DNA of 64,000 nt from Amycolatopsis xylanica (GCF_900107045.1 NZ_FNON01000002.1:1054001-1118000), one strand, 5' to 3'. Positions 39,120 to 47,776 are shown, numbered from the stretch's first letter. The notes: generated from the sequence alone by a model not told the origin. Numbers and translations: made by a program.

Positions 39120-40502
39120 TCAGTGAATCGACAGGAACTCGGCGACCGCGTCCCGTCCAGCGTGACCCTGTTCGCGGTTCTGAATGGAGTGCGAGGCGCC
39201 CTTGACGATCACCACCTTCCCCTGCGGCGCGACCTTGGCCTCCTCGAACGCCCATTCCATCGGCGTCGACAGGTCGTGGTCGCCGTTGAGCAGCAAGGTC
39301 GGCACGTCCGGCAGCTTCCCGGCAGGGTTCGAACTCGGCCGCTCGGCAGGCCAGTTCAGACAGGTCTGGATGAAGCCCTGACCGGTCGCGACAGCTGGGC
39401 TGAACGGCCAGGTGTCGCCAGTAGTAAGCCGCTTTTCCGCGATTTTCAGCAATGCTGGCCGAATAAAGTTCGGTGTAGCGGCATTTCCCCACGGGAAACG
39501 TTGGTCCGCGCACAAAGTCGCCGCATGCAGGCCCGAGCTGAAATCGGTGACCGCGTCGCCGCCGGAGGCGAGATTCCTCAGCAGCGAGTCGAGGTTCGCG
39601 GTGTCACCCGCGCGTGCCGAGTGCAGCGCGCTGATGAGATCGGTGCCCATCACCGACGGGTCGCGATAGCTCGGGTCGACGAACTCGTAGGTGACGATCA
39701 TGTCGAACAACGCCACGCCCGCCGCGGTGTCGCGGTTCTTCACGAGCCAGGCGAGGTCCTCGGCCGGATCGAACCCGCAGGCCGGAGCCGCGGCGCAGGC
39801 GTCGCGCAGGACACGGGCGTGTGCCTTGAGACTGGTCAGGTAGAGCGAGTCTTTGGCCGTCGCGTGGTGGGGGAGCACCGAGTCGAGGATGACCTTCGAG
39901 ACGTTTCCCGGATGCGCGATCGCGTACCTGGCAGCGGTGAGCGAGCCGTAGGAAACACCGTCGACCACGATCTTCCGCGCGCCGACGGCCTGGCGTAGCC
40001 GATCGAGATCGGCCGTCGTCGAATCGCTGCCATAGAACTGCGCGGTGTCACCGAGTATCCGCGCGCATTCGGCGACCGCCTCGCGGGTGGGTGGCTCGAT
40101 GTCCGAGCTGCCGACCTGCGCCTGCAGCTGCGGGCAGTCGATCGCGTTCGTGCCGGTGCCGCGCTGGTCGATCATGACCAGCCGGTAGTCCTTGAACACC
40201 TCGGGCATCCGCCCGCTGATCTTGGTGGTGAACGGCGCACCCGGCTGACCGGGCCCGCCGGTGAGGAACAGCAGCACGCCCTTGGGCGCGTCGACGTTGT
40301 TCGCCGTCGCGACCTGGAGCTTGAGCGTGCCGGGCCGATGGCCGCGGTAGTCCAGCGGCACGGTCAGCGTGGAGCAGGTGAACTTCGCGTCGTGTGCGCA
40401 GGCGTGCGCGTCCTCCAGTCGCGGGCCCGCCGCGACGGCGGGCGTGACGAGACCGGCGGACAGAGCGATGGCTCCGGCGAGCACGAGCAGCTTCGATCGC
40501 AT
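39120..40502 (-). CDS. Secreted alpha/beta hydrolase (TAP-like tripeptidyl aminopeptidase)
   Basis: 460 residues. The signal peptide (about 1-24) ends TPAVAA. The oxyanion region LFLTGGPGQPG, the nucleophile in VVDGVSYGSLTAARYA, the acid in LLLNGDHDLSTP and the histidine in GASHSIQNRE give a complete catalytic triad. The C-terminal part matches the TAP-like domain of Streptomyces secreted aminopeptidases. It probably trims peptides outside the cell. The start is ATG 40500-40502. The longer reading frame upstream covers pdxH in another frame and is not real. Confidence 0.85.
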   Translation of the reverse strand: MRSKLLVLAGAIALSAGLVTPAVAAGPRLEDAHACAHDAKFTCSTLTVPLDYRGHRPGTLKLQVATANNVDAPKGVLLFLTGGPGQPGAPFTTKISGRMPEVFKDYRLVMIDQRGTGTNAIDCPQLQAQVGSSDIEPPTREAVAECARILGDTAQFYGSDSTTADLDRLRQAVGARKIVVDGVSYGSLTAARYAIAHPGNVSKVILDSVLPHHATAKDSLYLTSLKAHARVLRDACAAAPACGFDPAEDLAWLVKNRDTAAGVALFDMIVTYEFVDPSYRDPSVMGTDLISALHSARAGDTANLDSLLRNLASGGDAVTDFSSGLHAATLCADQRFPWGNAATPNFIRPALLKIAEKRLTTGDTWPFSPAVATGQGFIQTCLNWPAERPSSNPAGKLPDVPTLLLNGDHDLSTPMEWAFEEAKVAPQGKVVIVKGASHSIQNREQGHAGRDAVAEFLSIH

Positions 40503-40566
40503 GCCTCGATTCTGCACCGGCGCACCGACAAAAATCCGCGATATCGGCGAGAGCAGGGGTGTGCGG

Positions 40567-41193
40567 CTAAGGCCAGAGCAGCTCGCGGACCCAGCCGCCG
40601 TTCTCGAGCCGGTACCGCAGCCGGACGTGACGGCGGTCGATCGCGCCCTGCCAGAACTCGGCGACGGTCGGCGCGAAGACGTATCGCTGCCAGGAAACCG
40701 GCCGCAGCTCCGGGTTTTCGCGCAGCGCCCGCTCGACCTCCGCGCCGGCGCGGACGAGTTCCGCGTGGCTCTCCAGCACTTCCGACTGGTGGCCGAGCAG
40801 CACTTCGGCCTTGGACAGCGGCGAGCGGTTGTCGAAGTCGTCGAAGCTGGCGTCCGCCGAGGCCCGCGTGACCCGGCCGCGCAAGCGGACCTGGCGGCCA
40901 CGGCCCGGCCAGAAGAACGTGAGCGCTGCTCGCGAATCCTGGTCCAGCTGAGCGGCTTTCGGACTGTCCAGGCTGGTCGAGAACGCCCAGCCGTCGTCGT
41001 CGACCCCGCGCAGCACGACCACGCGCGCGTCGGGACCGTCTTCGTCCACTGTGGACAACGTGACCGCATGCGGCGCGAGCACATGCTCGCCCGCTTCGGC
41101 GACCCACTCCAGGAAAAGATCGTGCGGCTTCTCGGGTGCGGCCTCGGTGTCGAACCCCGGCAGCTCGTCGGGAAAGGACGGCCAGCGGAACAA
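40567..41193 (-). CDS. pdxH: Pyridoxamine 5'-phosphate oxidase family protein (PdxH-like)
   Basis: 208 residues. AVTLSTVDEDGPDARVVVLRG is the FMN-binding strand pair, FWPGRGRQVRLRGRV and the C-terminal QGAIDRRHVRLRYRL with WVRELLWP match the PNPOx dimerisation end. It oxidises pyridoxine or pyridoxamine phosphate to PLP using FMN. The start codon appears to be TTG (41191-41193), one base after the stop of the upstream gene with AGGGGT before it. The two genes are coupled. Confidence 0.83.
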   Translation of the reverse strand: MFRWPSFPDELPGFDTEAAPEKPHDLFLEWVAEAGEHVLAPHAVTLSTVDEDGPDARVVVLRGVDDDGWAFSTSLDSPKAAQLDQDSRAALTFFWPGRGRQVRLRGRVTRASADASFDDFDNRSPLSKAEVLLGHQSEVLESHAELVRAGAEVERALRENPELRPVSWQRYVFAPTVAEFWQGAIDRRHVRLRYRLENGGWVRELLWP

Positions 41194-41194
41194 G

Positions 41195-41761
41195 TCAGTA
41201 CCCCTGCGGCTGCTGCGGCGGCTGGCCCTGCCAACCAGGCTGCTGCTGTTGCTGCTGCCACTGGACCTGCTGATAGGCCTCGGCCGGCTGCGGGAAACAG
41301 AACGTGAGCTTGGCGTTCACCGACCCCTGGATGGCCGCGCCCCAGAACTTCCCGCCGACGAACGCGTACATCGCGCCCGCGGTCGTGTCGACGGCGACCA
41401 TCCGCGTCTCGCCGCCGAACTGGTTGCTCGACTTCGCCATCGCGACCTGGGCGGCGTCCGGGTACACACGCGGGCTGACCAGCCCGGCGATCACCACCGA
41501 AGCCGCCGTCCAGCCGACGGTGCCCATCACGTTCGCGCGCGCGTGCTGGGTGGCGCGGCCGGTGAAGTCGTAGAGCGCGGCGGCGTTGACCTCCGGCGTC
41601 GCGGCGGCGACCACGCAGTAGTTCATCGTCGACAGCATCACCGACTCGGTGAACAGCCCGACGACGGCGACGGCCGGTCCGATCTGGACGGTGTTGAGCC
41701 GCCCACCGGTGCGCTGGACGCGCTCGGCCACCACACCGAGGTACTGCTCCGGGGTGAGCAC
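41195..41761 (-). CDS. Hypothetical protein with Gln/Pro-rich tail
   Basis: 188 residues, no family recognised. The first ~150 residues are rich in Ala, Val and Thr (MNYCVVAAATPEVNAAALYD, then VAVDTTAGAMYAFVGG) and look like a globular alpha/beta fold without a signal peptide. The last ~25 residues are almost only Gln, Pro, Gly and Trp. The GTG at 41759-41761 has GGGAGGA eight bases upstream. pdxH follows directly, so the protein is co-expressed with it. Confidence 0.7.
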   Translation of the reverse strand: MLTPEQYLGVVAERVQRTGGRLNTVQIGPAVAVVGLFTESVMLSTMNYCVVAAATPEVNAAALYDFTGRATQHARANVMGTVGWTAASVVIAGLVSPRVYPDAAQVAMAKSSNQFGGETRMVAVDTTAGAMYAFVGGKFWGAAIQGSVNAKLTFCFPQPAEAYQQVQWQQQQQQPGWQGQPPQQPQGY

Positions 41762-41829
41762 GCGTGGATCCTCCCTCGCCGACTCGGGTCAGGCGTCCAT
41801 CGTCGCACGCGTGCTCACCCCGAAGCGGC

Positions 41830-42246
41830 TCAATGGGCCGTTTCCACCTTGGCCGGGTGGTGTCGCTTGAGCACGCCCTCGAGTGCCCACTTGCCGTTGC
41901 CGAGGAACGCGATCAGCAGGAACCCCCAGCAGAACAGCGCGGCCAGCTCACCGCCGTTCGCGATCGGCAGCAGATTCGTCGGCTGGTGCGCGGTGAAGTA
42001 CGCGTACGCCATCGAGCCGGAGCAGATGATCGCGGCGCCCCTCGTGCCGATGCCGAGCAGCACCAGCGCACCACCGACGAACTGGATCAGCGACGCCCAC
42101 CAGCCTGGCCAGGCGAAGGCCTCGGCCGCGGCTTTCGCGCCGAAGATGCCAAAGAGCTTCGCGGCGCCATGGATGAAGAAGAGGAACCCCAATACGATCC
42201 TGAAGAGGCCAATGACGTGGTCACGCCCTTGGTCGAAGAGTTTCAC
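41830..42246 (-). CDS. DoxX-family membrane protein
   Basis: 138 residues with four membrane helices. GLFRIVLGFLFFIHGAAKLFG and FVGGALVLLGIGTRGAA match DoxX. GTG 42244-42246 is preferred over ATG 42256-42258 because GGAGG lies at 42253-42257, within the longer version's own codons. DoxX proteins are linked to thiosulfate or redox stress and membrane-bound oxidoreductases. A 16-bp palindrome sits about 90 bases upstream, between this gene and a divergent lipoprotein gene. Confidence 0.86.
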   Translation of the reverse strand: MKLFDQGRDHVIGLFRIVLGFLFFIHGAAKLFGIFGAKAAAEAFAWPGWWASLIQFVGGALVLLGIGTRGAAIICSGSMAYAYFTAHQPTNLLPIANGGELAALFCWGFLLIAFLGNGKWALEGVLKRHHPAKVETAH

Positions 42247-42337
42247 TGTTGCCTCCATGCAGGGTGAAGGAAACCAACAGGGTAAAAGTGGCGAACATCA
42301 CAGAGCGACACTTTGTGTGATTGATCCGATACTCGCC

Positions 42338-42353
42338 GGTTGGTGAACCAACC
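42338..42353. promoter_or_regulatory. Palindromic operator candidate between doxX and the lipoprotein gene
   Basis: GGTTGGT and ACCAACC flank a GA spacer, giving a perfect 16-bp dyad in the 272-bp divergent gap. The size fits a TetR or MarR operator. The regulator is not encoded nearby. Confidence 0.5.
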
Positions 42354-42518
42354 CGCGCCTTGCTTCGTGTGTCTGTTAACGGCCACTACGTCGCATTGGT
42401 GGATTCGCGCAGGTGAGCGGCCTGCAAGCGCTCCTGCGGGCGGAAGCTCGGTGGCTGGTTGGAGTGTCGCGCGTCACGTCCTCGCCGCAGGGGGCCGACA
42501 TGGTCTACTGGCCGCGCT

Positions 42519-43061
42519 ATGCGACGCCTCTTCTTTCTCACCGCGCTCGCCGCGGCCGCCGCGATGGCCGCCGGCTGCTCGCCGGACACGTCCGCCGGAC
42601 CCGCTTCGGCGGCGGCTCCGAGCGCCGCGCCGTCGTCTTCGGCTGCCCCGGAGATCCCGCCGGAGCCCAAGCCGTCAGCTGACGGTCCGTGTCCGTTCCT
42701 CGAAAAGTCCTTCGTCGCGCAGGCCAACGGCCAGCAGGTGTCGAAGATCCGGATATCAGCGGACAAACCGCATCCGACCTGCTTCTTTTACGCATTGAGC
42801 GGCAAACTGCAGCTGACCGTGCGGGTCTATTCCGGCGACAGCGCGGTCGCGCGGGCACTGGTCGACCAGGCCGCGCCGGTTGCGACGAGTAATCCGGCGA
42901 GCGAACCCGCGGGCTGGAATGGCGGTTATCTGTCTACTGACAGTGGCGCCGTGTACGCCGTTTGGCAGCGTGGGTCCGCCATTGTGGTGACCACGAATCA
43001 GAAGCAAAGTGTCAAGGCGCGTACGGTGGCCGTGCAGGCTATCGGCAGCCTGAAGCTGTAA
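42519..43061 (+). CDS. DUF2020 lipoprotein
   Basis: 180 residues. The lipoprotein signal is MRRLFFLTALAAAAAMAAGC, with lipidation expected at Cys20, followed by a Ser/Pro/Ala linker. The domain shows GPCPFLEKSFVAQANGQQ, TCFFYAL, SAVARALVDQAAPV and KARTVAVQAIG, matching my memory of the actinobacterial DUF2020 family. It should be anchored outside the membrane. The function is unknown. ATG 42519 is used; the upstream extension lacks a signal peptide. Confidence 0.8.
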   Translation: MRRLFFLTALAAAAAMAAGCSPDTSAGPASAAAPSAAPSSSAAPEIPPEPKPSADGPCPFLEKSFVAQANGQQVSKIRISADKPHPTCFFYALSGKLQLTVRVYSGDSAVARALVDQAAPVATSNPASEPAGWNGGYLSTDSGAVYAVWQRGSAIVVTTNQKQSVKARTVAVQAIGSLKL

Positions 43062-43153
43062 GTAGTGGGCTCCACACGTAAGAGTGAAGTTGATCTTGTA
43101 CTAACCTGTGCCTCCTCCCCCGTGTACTTCGATTTATCAAGAAGGAACGTTTC

Positions 43154-43606
43154 GTGGCTGACACCTTGAAGGAAATCCTGCTCGACTCCGCTCGTCGCCC
43201 GCAGGTCGTGACCGACTTCGAGACCCTGATCGACCAGGAAGTCTCGGACAAGGGCGGTGTCTCCGGCGCCGTCGTCAAGACCGGTTTCGCCGCGATCAAG
43301 AAGATCAAGCCGGGCATCATCCCGTCGGCCGTCGACAGCCTGCTCGACGACTTCTCGCAGTCGCTCGAGCCGTTCTACGCCGCGTTCAAGGCCCAGGGTG
43401 GTGGCGACTTCGGTGCCTACCTGGCCGGCCGCTCCGACGAGGCTTCGGACGCGCTGCTGACCGTCACGGACGCCCGCGCCGAGCGCAGCAGCCGCGACAG
43501 CATCAAGTCCGTCTACAAGAAGCTGCGTGGCGGCGCCAAGAAGAACGTGGAAGAGGCGCTCCCGCGCGTCGGCCAGCTGGTCGACAAGCACGCCGCCACC
43601 GCGTGA
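43154..43606 (+). CDS. DUF6918-like small cytoplasmic protein
   Basis: 150 residues from GTG 43154 with AAGAAGGAA upstream. It is mostly helical: DTLKEILLDSARRPQVV, then KTGFAAIKKIKPGIIPSAV, and a C-terminal KKNVEEALPRVGQLVDKHA. This pattern fits the actinobacterial DUF6918 family, of unknown function. No signal peptide or membrane segment is present. It stands alone and ends at a bidirectional terminator shared with the next gene. Confidence 0.72.
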   Translation: MADTLKEILLDSARRPQVVTDFETLIDQEVSDKGGVSGAVVKTGFAAIKKIKPGIIPSAVDSLLDDFSQSLEPFYAAFKAQGGGDFGAYLAGRSDEASDALLTVTDARAERSSRDSIKSVYKKLRGGAKKNVEEALPRVGQLVDKHAATA

Positions 43607-43623
43607 GCTGACTGAGCCAAACG

Positions 43624-43654
43624 AAAGGCCCGGGAGTTCGACTCCCGGGCCTTT
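43624..43654. terminator. Bidirectional terminator
   Basis: AAAGGCCCGGGAGT (43624-43637) and ACTCCCGGGCCTTT (43641-43654) are perfect 14-bp arms around TCG, with T-runs on both strands between convergent genes. Confidence 0.92.
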
Positions 43655-43666
43655 TCGCGTCTCGAG

Positions 43667-44296
43667 CTACTTCTTGTCAGCGCCGGACTTGGTCTCCGTC
43701 TGCTGACCGTTGCGCTGTGCCGGCGGGTTCGCCGCCTTCGGCGCAGCGGGCTTGGCAGCCGGGGTGGCGGGCTTCGGCGCCTGCGGCGGAGCGGGGGCCA
43801 CCGGCGGCTCCTGCTTCGACCTCAGCACGTAGGCCGTACCGGCGGCGACAGCGCCCAGGCCGAGGATCCACGGCCAGCGGCGGCGCTTGCGCCCACCCTT
43901 GGCGGCGGTCTTGGCCTCGATCAGCGCGGCCTTGAAGTCCTTCTTCGCGTTCTTGAAGTCCTTCTTGCCGCGACGCTTCGACTCACCGGCAGCCTTGGCC
44001 GCCTTGATCGCGGCCTTCTTGGCCTTGCGACCCGGCTTGCGCATCTCGGCGAGACGCGCGATCGCCTCCTTGCGGGCGGCGGCCGAGCTGCGCTTGAGCT
44101 CCTTGCGGGTCTTCTTCGTCTTGCTCGCGAGCTGCTTGCGCGCCTTGCGTCCACGCACGCTCGCCTCTTCGGCGGCTGCTTCGACGACCGGCGCGATGGC
44201 CTCGGCGCCTGCCTTACCAGCCTCGATGGCTTTCTCACGCAGGCCGAGCAGGCCGGTCTTCACCGACTCACTCACCGAATCCGCGGCCCGAGCCAT
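43667..44296 (-). CDS. Lys/Ala-rich, histone H1-like membrane-associated protein
   Basis: 209 residues from ATG 44294-44296 with GAGGTGAAGG upstream. About 45-135 is a strongly basic, Ala/Lys/Arg-rich helical region (KAARK-, KAAKA-type repeats) like histone H1 tails. A membrane segment follows at about 140-160 (WPWILGLGAVAAGTAYVL), then a Pro/Ala tail ending GADKK. It could tether nucleic acid or acidic polymers to the membrane. No named family is certain. Confidence 0.7.
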   Translation of the reverse strand: MARAADSVSESVKTGLLGLREKAIEAGKAGAEAIAPVVEAAAEEASVRGRKARKQLASKTKKTRKELKRSSAAARKEAIARLAEMRKPGRKAKKAAIKAAKAAGESKRRGKKDFKNAKKDFKAALIEAKTAAKGGRKRRRWPWILGLGAVAAGTAYVLRSKQEPPVAPAPPQAPKPATPAAKPAAPKAANPPAQRNGQQTETKSGADKK

Positions 44297-44396
44297 GGCC
44301 TTCACCTCATCATCCGTTGGGTATTCGTTGTGTTGTACGTCTGTTGTCCTCAACCTATCGTGCCCCTTTCCCCCGGATTTCGCCGCAGATGGCACC

Positions 44397-44927
44397 ATGA
44401 AGCGCGTGACTGACTCGTTGAAGGCCACCCTGCACACCAACAAGGGTGATATCCACCTGACCCTGTTCCCAAACCACGCGCCGAAGACCGTCGCGAACTT
44501 CGTCGAGCTGGCGGAGGGCACCAGGGAGTACACGACCGAGAACGCCACCGGCGGCAAGACGGGTCCGTTCTACGACGGCTCGATCTTCCACCGCGTGATC
44601 GACGGCTTCATGCTGCAGGGCGGTGACCCCACCGGCACCGGCCGCGGCGGCCCCGGCTACAAGTTCGCGGACGAGTTCCACCCGGAGCTGCAGTTCAGCA
44701 AGCCGTACCTGCTGGCCATGGCGAACGCCGGGCCCGGCACCAACGGCTCGCAGTTCTTCATCACCGTCGCGAAGACGCCGCACCTCAACTTCAAGCACAC
44801 CATCTTCGGTGAGGTCGTCGACGAGGCGTCGCAGGCCGTCGTGGACGCCATCGGCCGCACCGCGACCGGTCCCGGCGACAGGCCGCTCGAGGACGTCGTG
44901 ATCGAGAAGGTCAGCATCACCCGCTGA
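44397..44927 (+). CDS. ppiA: Cyclophilin-type peptidyl-prolyl isomerase PpiA
   Basis: 176 residues. IFHRVIDGFMLQGGDPTGTG, FADEFHPEL and MANAGPGTNGSQFFIT are the cyclophilin catalytic and substrate-binding motifs, with the Arg of FHR. No signal peptide is present, so it is cytoplasmic. The order ppiA, PH-domain protein, crgA matches Rv0009-Rv0011c, with a rhomboid gene inserted. ATG 44397 is taken; GTG 44406 is possible. Confidence 0.95.
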   Translation: MKRVTDSLKATLHTNKGDIHLTLFPNHAPKTVANFVELAEGTREYTTENATGGKTGPFYDGSIFHRVIDGFMLQGGDPTGTGRGGPGYKFADEFHPELQFSKPYLLAMANAGPGTNGSQFFITVAKTPHLNFKHTIFGEVVDEASQAVVDAIGRTATGPGDRPLEDVVIEKVSITR

Positions 44928-44979
44928 CCTCCCGGCATCACGCGGTGATCACGGGATTACGGGTAGGTTGGTTCCTATC

Positions 44980-45939
44980 GTGAGCCAGCCCCCGTATCCC
45001 CAGATTCCGGAGTCTGCCGCGCTGCCTGGCTGCTGGTGGCATCCCAAGCGACAGACCGGTCTCAGTTGTGTCCGCTGCGGCCGACCGGCCTGCCCGGACT
45101 GCCTCCGCGAAGCCGCCGTCGGCTTCCAGTGCGTCGACTGCGTTTCCTCCGGGCAGCGCGTCGACAAAGAGCAGCGCAAGCAGTACGAAGCCGCGGGCTA
45201 CGGCCAGCGCACGATCACCGGCGCCAGGATGCCGAGGCGCATCGTCGTCACGCCGGTGCTGATCGCGCTCAACGTGCTGGTCTTCCTGCTGACCGTCGTC
45301 CAGTCCGGCAGCCTGAGCAACAACAACGGCGGCTCCGAGATCGGGACCGCCGGCTGGCTCGACTCCGTCCTCGTCGCGCACGAGGGTGAGTACTGGCGGC
45401 TGTTCACCAGCGGTTTCCTGCACGACGGCCTGCTGCACATCTCGGTCAACATGTTCTCGCTGTGGATGCTCGGCCGCGATCTCGAACGCGCGATGGGCCC
45501 GCTCCGCTACACGGCCGCCTACCTGGTCTCGATGCTCGGCGGTTCCGTCGCCGTGGTGCTCTTCGCACCCGATCGGCCCGTCGTCGGCGCCTCCGGGGCC
45601 ATCTACGGCCTGCTGGGCGCGATCCTCGTCGCGCTGCTCCGGCTGAAGCTCAATCCCACCCAGGCGCTGGTCGTGATCGGCGTGAACCTGGTGCTGAGCG
45701 TCTCGATCCCGGGCATCTCGCTCTTCGCCCACCTCGGTGGCCTGGTCGCCGGCGCGATCGTGATGGCCGCGATGGTCTACGCGCCTGAGAAGAGCAGGGC
45801 CGCTTGGCAAGCCGGGATGACCGCGCTGGTCACGGTCGCACTGCTCGGCATGTTCGTCATCGGCAATTCCAGGCTGAACGAACAGACCTGTGTGGTCGCG
45901 CCGCAGCGCGACCACTACGTGTGCTCAGCCAGCTCGTAG
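44980..45939 (+). CDS. Rhomboid-family intramembrane serine protease with N-terminal zinc finger
   Basis: 319 residues. An N-terminal B-box-like cluster (CWWHP...CVRCGRPACPDC...CVDC, about 13-55) should bind zinc. It is followed by a rhomboid domain with six or seven membrane helices, the catalytic Ser205 in VVGASGAIYG and His251 in LFAHLGG. It cleaves membrane helices; substrates are unknown. Rhomboids with this finger are common in actinobacteria. GTG 44980 is used, as upstream TTG 44968 is a poorer choice. Confidence 0.9.
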   Translation: MSQPPYPQIPESAALPGCWWHPKRQTGLSCVRCGRPACPDCLREAAVGFQCVDCVSSGQRVDKEQRKQYEAAGYGQRTITGARMPRRIVVTPVLIALNVLVFLLTVVQSGSLSNNNGGSEIGTAGWLDSVLVAHEGEYWRLFTSGFLHDGLLHISVNMFSLWMLGRDLERAMGPLRYTAAYLVSMLGGSVAVVLFAPDRPVVGASGAIYGLLGAILVALLRLKLNPTQALVVIGVNLVLSVSIPGISLFAHLGGLVAGAIVMAAMVYAPEKSRAAWQAGMTALVTVALLGMFVIGNSRLNEQTCVVAPQRDHYVCSASS

Positions 45940-46371
45940 CGCCGAAAGCACGTCCAGCACGTCGCGGGGGTCCTCGCCGAGGTCCATCCTGCCGAACACC
46001 AGCAGCCGGTCCTCGGCTTCGATCTCCAGCGTCACGCCGTCCCGGCCGAGCCGCCTGGTGGTGCGCAACCGCACCCTGGTGATGCCCCAGGGCAGCAGGA
46101 CCGAGCCCGTGAGGGTCTTGGCCCTGATGCCCCGGCTGTCGGCGCTCAGGCGCGGCCTGACGAGGGTGGAGTGCAGTGCGAACGCCCCGGCGACCAGCGT
46201 GACGAGCCCGAACAGGATCGCGCCACGTGGGTCACCGCCGACCGCGGTCGTGATGGTGCCGACCGAGGCCAAGGCGGTGATCAGCCATGCCACGGCGAGT
46301 ACCGCGGGGGCCGGAGCCCAGCTGGCCGGTGAGTTATCCACAGGGGTTGTCCACAATGGGGATGGAGTCAC
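45925..46371 (-). CDS. PH-domain membrane protein (Rv0010c-like)
   Basis: About 148 residues. Two membrane segments (roughly 25-68) are followed by a bacterial PH-like domain with RPRLSADSRGIRAKTL, WGITRVRLRTTRRLG and DPRDVLDVL. The place between ppiA and crgA fits Rv0010c. The start is uncertain: TTG 46392, GTG 46371 and GTG 46341 are all in frame without strong ribosome sites, and the last lies inside a DnaA box. It overlaps the rhomboid gene's end by 15 bases, convergently. Confidence 0.78.
   Translation of the reverse strand: MTPSPLWTTPVDNSPASWAPAPAVLAVAWLITALASVGTITTAVGGDPRGAILFGLVTLVAGAFALHSTLVRPRLSADSRGIRAKTLTGSVLLPWGITRVRLRTTRRLGRDGVTLEIEAEDRLLVFGRMDLGEDPRDVLDVLSALRAG
46334..46355. 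promoter_or_regulatory. Pair of perfect DnaA boxes
   Basis: TTATCCACA (46334-46342) and TTGTCCACA (46347-46355) are both consensus boxes, same orientation, four bases apart, at the start region of the PH-domain gene and about 30 kb from oriC. Confidence 0.75.
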
Positions 46372-46425
46372 ACCGATGTAATTCGGCGTCAAGCCGCCAT
46401 TCGGGGTAACTGTGACCGGTGAAGG

Positions 46426-46692
46426 TCAGCGCCACTTCATGGTCATGAACAGCCCACCGATGATGAGCGCGAACCCGATCGCGAAGTTCCAGTTGCCGAG
46501 ATCGGTCAGGAAGGGGATCTTGGGCCCGGCGATGTAGTTCAGCACGAGCCAGACCAGCCCGATCACCATCAACCCGAACATCACGATCAGGTAGAGGGGG
46601 TGCGACGGCCCGGCTGCCTTGATCTTCACCGGCGTGCGCCGGTCGGCGGGCGGGGTGTACGCCGTCTTCTTGCGGACCTTGGACTTCGGCAT
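46426..46692 (-). CDS. crgA: Cell division protein CrgA
   Basis: 88 residues. A basic N-terminus (MPKSKVRKKTAYTPP) precedes two membrane helices (about 33-53 and 68-85, ending FMTMKWR). CrgA is an actinobacterial divisome protein that interacts with FtsZ, FtsI and penicillin-binding proteins and tunes septum formation. The ATG is at 46690-46692. The gene is monocistronic and divergent from the class E sortase gene. Confidence 0.95.
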   Translation of the reverse strand: MPKSKVRKKTAYTPPADRRTPVKIKAAGPSHPLYLIVMFGLMVIGLVWLVLNYIAGPKIPFLTDLGNWNFAIGFALIIGGLFMTMKWR

Positions 46693-46882
46693 GGGTCAAT
46701 CCTCGCGTGGTGATCGTCTCGGCTGGTGGCGATGACCCGCGGACTTCGGGTGCGCAACCAGCGCCACGTGCACACGTTAACGTAAATGACCGCGTTAGAG
46801 CACCGGGGACGATCGGTTGATTTCCCGCACTGTGACAATCGAGTCACAGAGGGTTCATGGCGGTGCCTGAGAGGAGCTGTGC

Positions 46883-47776
46883 GTGCCTACGCGATACGAC
46901 GGAGACCGGGACTACGAGGGCCCGGACTCGGCTGGAGCCGTCGCGACCGAGCGTCGCGGGCCCGGTGGCGGGGCGACCGCCGTCCGCACGATCGGCGAGA
47001 TCCTCATAACCGCTGGTCTGGTGGTGTTGCTGTTCGTCGTCTACGAGCTCTACATCACCGACATCTTCTCGGCGAACAAGCAGGCGAACGCCAACACGGT
47101 GCTCGACGACGAGTGGAAGAACGACCGCACGCTGCACCCCGACCTCGTCGAGGGCCAGGCGTTCGCGCGGATGTACATCCCCGAGTTCGGCGCCGACTAC
47201 CACTTCACGATCCAGGAGGGGACCACCGAGAAATCCCTCGTGGTCGGTCCAGGGCACTACGTCGGCACCCCACTGCCGGGTGAACCCGGCAACTTCGCGG
47301 TGGCCGGGCACCGGGTCGGCAAGGGCGCGCCGTTCAACGATCTGGACGAGCTGCACTCCTGCTCGGCGATCATCATCGAGACGCACACCGACTTCTACGT
47401 CTACAAGGTGCTGCCGTACGAAGACGAGCAGAAGGGCTGGGAGACCGGCAAGGGCCAGCAGCCGGACTGCCGGGGCGTGTCCACCCTGCGCGACCCGAAC
47501 CAGCCCGACGGCGGCGCGTACGGCAAGACGGTCGGCCGCAAGGTCGTCGCGCCGAACCGCGGCGACGCCACCAACCCGGTGCCGTACCAGCCGAAGGACA
47601 TCCTGCCTGCCGCAGGCCAGGTATCACTGCTCACGCTGACCACCTGCCACCCGCAGTTCTCCGCGCGGGAGCGGCTCATCATCCACTCGGTGCTGACCCG
47701 CCAGGTGGCGAAGACCGAAGTCGGCACCATCGCCGAACTGACCGAGAAGCTCAAGACCGCCGGGGAGACGCGCTGA
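46883..47776 (+). CDS. Class E sortase
   Basis: 297 residues. A disordered N-terminus is followed by one membrane anchor (about 36-58, IGEILITAGLVVLLFVVYEL) and the sortase barrel. His143 (VAGHRVG), Cys255 (TLTTCHPQF) and the Arg of ARERLI form the catalytic site. Class E enzymes cut LAXTG-type signals and link surface proteins to the wall. The sorted protein at 30.7 kb is a candidate substrate. The start is GTG 46883. The stop shares a base with the start of a 51-residue membrane protein (TGATG). Confidence 0.92.
   Translation: MPTRYDGDRDYEGPDSAGAVATERRGPGGGATAVRTIGEILITAGLVVLLFVVYELYITDIFSANKQANANTVLDDEWKNDRTLHPDLVEGQAFARMYIPEFGADYHFTIQEGTTEKSLVVGPGHYVGTPLPGEPGNFAVAGHRVGKGAPFNDLDELHSCSAIIIETHTDFYVYKVLPYEDEQKGWETGKGQQPDCRGVSTLRDPNQPDGGAYGKTVGRKVVAPNRGDATNPVPYQPKDILPAAGQVSLLTLTTCHPQFSARERLIIHSVLTRQVAKTEVGTIAELTEKLKTAGETR

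Noticed and set aside
42296..42319. CRP-like site ATCACA...TGTGAT between doxX and the lipoprotein gene
   Set aside because: Half-sites are in the wrong relative order for a CRP operator (TGTGA-N6-TCACA), leaving only a weak hairpin.
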